From JAAYCI01 sp031551695 (GTDB lineage: Bacteria > Bacillota > Clostridia > Oscillospirales > Ruminococcaceae): a stretch of 64,000 nt of DNA. Shown in pieces: positions 59,378 through 64,000 of the stretch. The position numbers and the translations under genes are program-made. Location: positions 79,228-143,227 of the forward strand of contig JAVBNG010000020.1 of assembly GCA_031551695.1 (NCBI GenBank), given 5' to 3'. The notes under the pieces are model-generated. The model saw only the letters and a program-made list of their open reading frames with translations. It was not told where the DNA came from and searched no databases. The first letter of the stretch is position 1, and each line of letters starts with the position of its first letter.

Positions 59378-60139
59378 ATGCAGACAGAAGCGAAAAAATG
59401 GAACGCCGATGAGGCGCGTGTAATGATTTGGGAACAGCTGCGCCATGTGGCCCGGCCAGACTCCCGCTTCAGCTGGGATTTCAGCGAGTTTATCACCGAT
59501 TACGAAGGCAGTGACAAAGGCGCAGAGCTTTTGTGCAAGCAGGATTTTTACAAAAACGCCGATGTGGTGTTTATCACACCGGACAACAACCTGGAGCATC
59601 TGCGCGAGCAGGCGTTCCGCGACAAAAAAACCGTGCTGATGACGAACTATGGCATCACACGCGGCGTGTTCATCATCCGCCCGGGCATGATTCCAAAGGG
59701 TAAGGAAGAACTCGCCTCCACTTTGGATGGGGTGCAACGTTACTGGCAGCACCGCACTTTGGCGCAGCTTGCCGCTGAGATAAAACACATTGATCTGCTC
59801 GTTTCCGGCGCGTCAGCCATCACGCCGGGCGGGGTGCGCTTTGGCAAGGGGCATGGTTATTTCGATGTGGAGTGGGCCATGTTCCACACAAAAGGCCTTG
59901 TAAGCGACAAAAGCGTGATTGTCGCCGCCGGGCACGACTGCCAGGTGGTGGACGTGGACGTTGCGGTGCGCCCCTATGACACGGCTATTGACGTGATTGT
60001 TACCCCCACAAGGGTGCTTGAAACACGTCATGAATTCCCCCGCCCAAGCGGCGGTATTTTATGGACATTACTTGCCCCCGGCATGAAAAACGCGATTGCC
60101 CCGCTGCAGGAACTTTGGTGCGACGAATTTTGCAAGTAG
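59378..60139 (+). CDS. 5-formyltetrahydrofolate cyclo-ligase-like protein
   Basis: 253 residues, longer than the roughly 190 of ordinary cyclo-ligases. The hallmark loop R-F-G-K-G-H-G-Y-F-D lies at about 149-158 (usual form R-x-G-x-G-G-G-Y-Y-D), and V-T-P-T-R near residue 208. Its N-terminal basic ATP-binding region differs from FAU1-type enzymes, so its substrate may not be 5-formyl-THF. The close package with nucleoside and SIS enzymes suggests a carboxylate or amine ligation or condensation step of the pathway. A GGAG site precedes the ATG. Confidence 0.72.
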   Translation: MQTEAKKWNADEARVMIWEQLRHVARPDSRFSWDFSEFITDYEGSDKGAELLCKQDFYKNADVVFITPDNNLEHLREQAFRDKKTVLMTNYGITRGVFIIRPGMIPKGKEELASTLDGVQRYWQHRTLAQLAAEIKHIDLLVSGASAITPGGVRFGKGHGYFDVEWAMFHTKGLVSDKSVIVAAGHDCQVVDVDVAVRPYDTAIDVIVTPTRVLETRHEFPRPSGGILWTLLAPGMKNAIAPLQELWCDEFCK

Positions 60140-60155
60140 AAAGAAGGCGCGCGCT

Positions 60156-61103
60156 TTGAAGAAAATTTTGATTGACTGTGACCCCGGCATGGACGATTCC
60201 GTCGCCATCCTTGCGGCCTGTAAATCACAGGAGGTGCAGCTTTTGGCTGTCACTGCCGTCAACGGGAACTATCCCGTTGACGTGACGGCCGGCAATGCAC
60301 GCAAAACGCTGGAGCTGGCCGGCCGCACGGACATTCCCGTGGGCCGCGGCATGAGCCGTCCCATCGCGCGCCCCTCGCCAAAAGACCCTTTCACCCACGG
60401 CGCAGACGGCCAGGCCGAGGCAAACCTGCCAAAGCCCTCCATGCCGCTGAGCGAAAAACACGGGGTAGACCTCTTGATCGACACCGTGAAAGCAAACGCG
60501 GGAGACATCACGCTGGTGATGACAGGCCCAATGACGAATTTGGCCATGGCGCTGTTAAAAGCACCGGAAATTGCGCCGATGATCAATGGAATCATCGCCA
60601 TCACCGGAATGTTCGGCCTGAATGAAGCCGCGTTTAAAAACGCCACGGGAGACACGCCCCAAAGCGAATGGAACGTTTACGTAGACCCCGAGGCCGCAGA
60701 CACGGTGTACCGTGCGGGCATTCCGCTGGTGGCACTGGGGCTGGACGTTGCCACACATTTTGATGTGAACTTCACCGATGCCGACCTTGCCCGCCTTGCC
60801 AAAAGCGATAAGCCGGAGGCCGCTTTCCTGCTCAACGCCATCCGTTTTGTGAACGGCCGCGGCTTCGACGCATACTGCGCCGTCATCGACTGCATGGCCG
60901 TTGCTGTGGCCATTGACCCAACACTGGTGGAATGCTTTGCGGGCCGTGTTGGCGTGGAAACAAAAAATGGCCTGACGCTGGGCATGACCGTGCTCGACCG
61001 CCGCCATCACTATGCGTGGGATGATTTGCCCCTGGTGAATGTTGCCCAAAAAGCCGACTGCGGCCGGTTTTTGAAGATGCTGATGGACCTGATTCTCGCA
61101 TAA
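60156..61103 (+). CDS. Nucleoside hydrolase (IunH family)
   Basis: 315 residues. The calcium-binding D-C-D-P-G-M-D-D motif is at residues 7-14 and the further metal Asp lies near the C-terminus (V-I-D-C-M). The family hydrolyses nucleosides to base and ribose, with purine, pyrimidine or broad specificity. The start is taken as TTG 60156, behind AGAAGG; there is no ATG at a sensible place. It starts 16 bases after the preceding stop. Confidence 0.88.
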   Translation: MKKILIDCDPGMDDSVAILAACKSQEVQLLAVTAVNGNYPVDVTAGNARKTLELAGRTDIPVGRGMSRPIARPSPKDPFTHGADGQAEANLPKPSMPLSEKHGVDLLIDTVKANAGDITLVMTGPMTNLAMALLKAPEIAPMINGIIAITGMFGLNEAAFKNATGDTPQSEWNVYVDPEAADTVYRAGIPLVALGLDVATHFDVNFTDADLARLAKSDKPEAAFLLNAIRFVNGRGFDAYCAVIDCMAVAVAIDPTLVECFAGRVGVETKNGLTLGMTVLDRRHHYAWDDLPLVNVAQKADCGRFLKMLMDLILA

Positions 61104-61120
61104 AAAACGGGAGGCACGCC

Positions 61121-62218
61121 ATGTACAAAAACGAGTGTATTTATATCGCCGGGCCCGAGTGCTTTTACACCGGCGGCTTTGACCAACTGAACGTGATGCG
61201 CCGCAGGGCTGAAGGCTTTGGTTTTTCGGTGTCGTTGCCAAACGACACCCCGCTTTTTTTGGAAAACGAAGACCTGCGCAAAAACGGCGACACCATTTTT
61301 GACAACTGCGCCAAAAGCATGCTGCGCTCCACCGCCATCATTGCGGACCTTGAAACGTTTCGCGGCGCAGAGCCGGACGGCGGTACAATTTATGAAATTG
61401 GCATGGCATACGCGCTGGGCCTGCGCTGCTATTGCTACACCCGCGATTTGCGCGCCATGGTGCACAAATACCCCGGCGCAAAGCTCGATAACGGCCTTGT
61501 GCTGGACTTGGATGGCCGCGTGCTTCCTTATCAGGAACTGCCCTTTTCGCCCAGCGTGGTGGGGGCGTGCAAAATCATCGAGGGCGATTTCGACGATTGT
61601 TTGCGCATGCTCATGCGGGATATTGACGAAGAGCACAAGCACCGTGCAAAACGCGAAACCCCGGCCGTGAACCTTGCGGCGAATGTGACCCGCACGGCCG
61701 GTGAAAAGCCGCTGGTCTATCTTTCCTGCGCGGCGCGTTACGACTTGGATGCCGACGCACAGTATGCCAAAATGAAAGAACTGTGCGCCACGCACGGCTT
61801 TGACGCGGTATGCCCGTTGGACGACGCACCGGGTGTCAGCCGCGTGGAAACGGACAACCCTTACACCCGCGCGTATAACACATTCGACCGTTGGCAGCAG
61901 CACGTGCGCAACTGCGATATTTTCATCGGTGATTTGAATGATTTTCACGGTTTTGAGCCAAACAGCGACACGTCGTTCGAGGCGGGCATGGCATGGCAAC
62001 TGGGCAAAGCGTGCTTTGGCTACATGGCCGACACCACCATCATGCGGGAGCGCATCCCCCATTATGGCGAGGATAAAAACAACAAGGACATCTACGGCAA
62101 CGACGTGGAAAATTTCAACTATCCCATCAACTTAATGTTTGCCTCCTCTATGCCCGTTTTGCAGGGCGGACTGGCAGATGTGATTGGGGAAATTTCACAT
62201 ATGTACAACAAAAAATGA
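61121..62218 (+). CDS. Tandem nucleoside 2-deoxyribosyltransferase-like protein
   Basis: 365 residues made of two repeated NDT-type domains, about 1-175 and 190-365. Each keeps the N-terminal substrate strand (I-Y-I-A-G-P-E; L-V-Y-L-S-C-A) and the catalytic-Glu helix: D-G-G-T-I-Y-E-I-G-M-A-Y in the first, S-D-T-S-F-E-A-G-M-A-W in the second. NDTs move a deoxyribosyl group between bases and can act as nucleosidases. Fusion of two complete copies is unusual and suggests pseudo-dimers. The ATG has a GGGAGG site. It is the last ribosyl-bond enzyme of the operon. Confidence 0.83.
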   Translation: MYKNECIYIAGPECFYTGGFDQLNVMRRRAEGFGFSVSLPNDTPLFLENEDLRKNGDTIFDNCAKSMLRSTAIIADLETFRGAEPDGGTIYEIGMAYALGLRCYCYTRDLRAMVHKYPGAKLDNGLVLDLDGRVLPYQELPFSPSVVGACKIIEGDFDDCLRMLMRDIDEEHKHRAKRETPAVNLAANVTRTAGEKPLVYLSCAARYDLDADAQYAKMKELCATHGFDAVCPLDDAPGVSRVETDNPYTRAYNTFDRWQQHVRNCDIFIGDLNDFHGFEPNSDTSFEAGMAWQLGKACFGYMADTTIMRERIPHYGEDKNNKDIYGNDVENFNYPINLMFASSMPVLQGGLADVIGEISHMYNKK

Positions 62219-62254
62219 TTTTTTGCACCACGGCACTCCGGTGTCAGGAGGGAG

Positions 62255-63616
62255 ATGGACACGGCGTCCAAAAAAATGACGGCGGGCAGCCCCGCACGCC
62301 TGATTATTCTTTTCACCATTCCGCTGCTGCTGGGCAATTTGGCCCAGCAGCTGTACTACATGTGCAATTTGTTTTTTCTCTCCCGCGCAAGCGGCATGGG
62401 CGACGTTGCGGCCGTGGGCGGCTCACAGGCGGTGATGAACCTTATTGTGGGTTTTTCCACAGGCATGGCCTCAGGTGTTGCCGTGGTAACGGCCCAGCGC
62501 TTTGGTGCGGAAGATGAAGACGCCACACGCAAAAGCTTTGCCACCAGCATTTTTTTGTGTTTTGCAGCCGGCATAGTGCTAACGGCACTGGGCCTTTTTT
62601 GCGTGGGCGCGGCTTTGCGGCTGATGGGAACACCTGCGGGTATCACCGCAGGTACGCGGAATTACCTCACTGTGATGCTGTGTGGCCTGTGTGCCACCAT
62701 GATGTTGACCCTGTTTGCCAACATGCTGCGCGCCGTGGGCGACAGCAAAAGCGCCTTGCTTTTTTATGGGTTCAGCTTTTTGCTGAACATTGCACTGGAT
62801 TATGCCTTTGTCGTGTTGCTTGGCAAAGGCGCAAAGGGCGCGGCGGCGGCCACTGTGCTGGCGCAAAGCGTTTGTGCGGTGATGTGCTTTTGGTACATAC
62901 GCCACCGGGTGCGGTGCCTGCGGGTGCAGCACAATGATTTTTCACTGCCCAAAAGCATGCGTGTTCACGAAGTGTGGCAACACCTGCGCATCGGTCTGCC
63001 AATGGGCGTGCAGTCATCTGTCATTTCCATTGGTGCCGTGGGCGTGCAAACAGCGGTGAATGCCCTTGGCGCCGACGCGGTGGCGGCTTTTGCCTCCGCA
63101 GAGCGGTTCGACATGCTCACTTTGGCGCCGCTGATGTCATTCGGCATTGCTATCGGCACCTACACAGCGCAAAACTACGGCGCGCAAAACTGGCAGCGCA
63201 TAACAAAGGGCGTAAAAACTTGCGCGGTCATTGCGCTGGGATACAGCATTCTCACCGCGTTTCTCAACCTGTTCGCAGGCGACGCAATCAGCCGCTTTTT
63301 GTCCCCCGATAGCGCCGAAGTTGCGACGATGATTAAAACTTACCTCGCCATAGACGCCGCCGGTTTTTGCGTTTTAGCGCTGCTGTTCATTTTTCGCTAT
63401 AGCTTTCAAGGCATGGGCCGCAGCGCATTTCCCACAGCAGCCGGTTTTGTGGAGCTTGCTGCGCGGCTGTTTGCGGCATTTGTGCTTGCGCCAAAGCTCG
63501 GTTTTGCCGGGGTATGCGCGGCAAACCCACTGGCATGGGTGTGTGCATGCGTGCCGCTGGGCGCTGTATTCTTGCTTGCCATACATAAGCGGGCACCTCG
63601 CGGCAGGGAACGATAA
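62255..63616 (+). CDS. MATE family multidrug/metabolite exporter
   Basis: 453 residues, 12 predicted membrane helices in two related halves, typical of MATE (DinF/NorM-like) transporters driven by Na+ or H+. Start ATG 62255 directly follows a GGAGGG site. It comes 36 bases after the deoxyribosyltransferase gene and could be part of the same transcript, exporting a base or by-product; alternatively it is unrelated. No terminator separates them. Confidence 0.9.
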   Translation: MDTASKKMTAGSPARLIILFTIPLLLGNLAQQLYYMCNLFFLSRASGMGDVAAVGGSQAVMNLIVGFSTGMASGVAVVTAQRFGAEDEDATRKSFATSIFLCFAAGIVLTALGLFCVGAALRLMGTPAGITAGTRNYLTVMLCGLCATMMLTLFANMLRAVGDSKSALLFYGFSFLLNIALDYAFVVLLGKGAKGAAAATVLAQSVCAVMCFWYIRHRVRCLRVQHNDFSLPKSMRVHEVWQHLRIGLPMGVQSSVISIGAVGVQTAVNALGADAVAAFASAERFDMLTLAPLMSFGIAIGTYTAQNYGAQNWQRITKGVKTCAVIALGYSILTAFLNLFAGDAISRFLSPDSAEVATMIKTYLAIDAAGFCVLALLFIFRYSFQGMGRSAFPTAAGFVELAARLFAAFVLAPKLGFAGVCAANPLAWVCACVPLGAVFLLAIHKRAPRGRER

Positions 63617-63754
63617 TGTTGATGGCGAAAAGGCCATACTGACCAAGTAGAACGCCCTGCTTGCTTTGTCCGGTGTATTTGCCAATTTGGGATAATTTCA
63701 AAAATCCTCTTTTTTTGGCAACAGGTCCCGGCCATAAATACTGCCTGCCCAGAG
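63617..63754. other. Non-coding gap after the MATE gene
   Basis: No gene or terminator was recognised here. The MATE gene and the minus-strand ORFs at the right edge converge on it. Confidence 0.4.
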
Positions 63755-63907
63755 TTACGCGCATCCCCGCCGCGCGTGGAGAGGCGTGCGTTTTACCGCT
63801 AGCCCTATTTCAGGTCGAGTGTGATTTTCGGTGATGAGGGCATAGCCGTCAATTTTCGCGACGGTGGCGGTGGGGCCGTGCACCTTGGTAATGGCTTTTA
63901 TTTTCAT
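63755..63907 (-). CDS. Small ORF, 50 codons, possibly frameshifted
   Basis: Starts at ATG 63907 behind GGAG. The first 25 residues read like a normal protein beginning (M-K-I-K-A-I-T-K-V-H-G), but after residue 26 the composition becomes Arg-rich. A shift by one base would give a short continuation ending K-I-T-L-D-L-K before a stop. It could be a very short gene or a damaged one. Function unknown. Confidence 0.35.
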   Translation of the reverse strand: MKIKAITKVHGPTATVAKIDGYALITENHTRPEIGLAVKRTPLHARRGCA

Positions 63908-63941
63908 TTTTTTCTTTCTCCGTATGGGTTTCAGTGGTTGC

Positions 63942-64000
63942 TTACGCCATGCGCAGGCCGTCAGCGATCATCTTGTCGCGCAAAATGCCCGCAAGGTGCA
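63942..64000 (-). CDS. C-terminal end of an unidentified gene (truncated by window edge)
   Basis: The last 18 codons (H-L-A-G-I-L-R-D-K-M-I-A-D-G-L-R-M-A) before a TAA form a plausible helical C-terminus. It is 34 bases upstream of the small ORF on the same strand. Too little is present to name it. Confidence 0.4.
   Translation of the reverse strand, partial: HLAGILRDKMIADGLRMA

Overview
The window looks like a chromosomal segment of a GC-rich, strong-Shine-Dalgarno Firmicute, most likely a gut-type Clostridia (Oscillospirales or Christensenellales-like). This is inferred from MtaB, a short Firmicutes-type glucose-6-phosphate isomerase, MsmX-dependent-type sugar ABC importers, a VanX-like lipoprotein, CxxCP-type PAS/GGDEF proteins and AT-rich promoters between GC-rich genes. 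No species can be named. There is no CRISPR array, phage, complete IS element or rRNA. One tRNA gene, tRNA-Ala(CGC), lies at 45227-45302.

Layout. 1-4417 (+) holds housekeeping genes: the tail of a ComEC-type metallohydrolase, a DUF3006 protein, mtaB, pgi, a P-loop protein and an unknown protein. 4507-7144 (-) holds a cysteine-desulfurase-like enzyme and a glycosyltransferase-like protein. 7351-11846 (-) is a GntR/UTRA regulator followed by a three-subunit xanthine-dehydrogenase-type molybdenum hydroxylase. 12166-23317 holds a nuclease-helicase fusion, two GGDEF proteins, an HDOD protein, an orphan substrate-binding protein, a VanX-like peptidase, cysteine synthase and an AlkA-like glycosylase. 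23311-30573 holds a large membrane protein, then UbiX-like, amidohydrolase, Fe-alcohol dehydrogenase and aldehyde dehydrogenase genes.

30978-35511 (+) is a membrane LuxR regulator followed by a compact unexplained cassette: a small LuxR-fold protein, three zinc-ribbon proteins and a lipoprotein, closed by a perfect terminator. 35785-44792 (+) is a GlcNAc-glycoside operon: BadF-type kinase, SIS protein, cytoplasmic GH84-like enzyme, ABC importer without ATPase, a GlmU-like nucleotidyltransferase and a ROK regulator. 44793-46188 is a scar zone around the tRNA gene. It holds a fragment of a BMP-type nucleoside-binding lipoprotein, a long perfect inverted repeat and a truncated small gene.

46189-63616 is the most interesting region. 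A GntR/UTRA regulator and ribokinase point left. A roughly 14-kb collinear gene set points right: PfkB kinase, two ADP-ribosylglycohydrolase-fold proteins, an ABC importer, YjbQ, an atypical PfkB-like kinase, a nucleoside phosphorylase, a SIS isomerase/deglycase-like protein, a 5-formyl-THF-cyclo-ligase-like protein, a nucleoside hydrolase, a tandem nucleoside deoxyribosyltransferase and a MATE exporter. Together these suggest uptake and dismantling of a ribosylated or nucleoside-like compound. The regulator, transporter, kinase and SIS set recalls fructosamine (frl) operons, but the ribosyl-bond enzymes do not belong to that system. This is inference from gene content; the substrate is unknown. 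The right edge holds only a small ORF and a gene tail on the minus strand.
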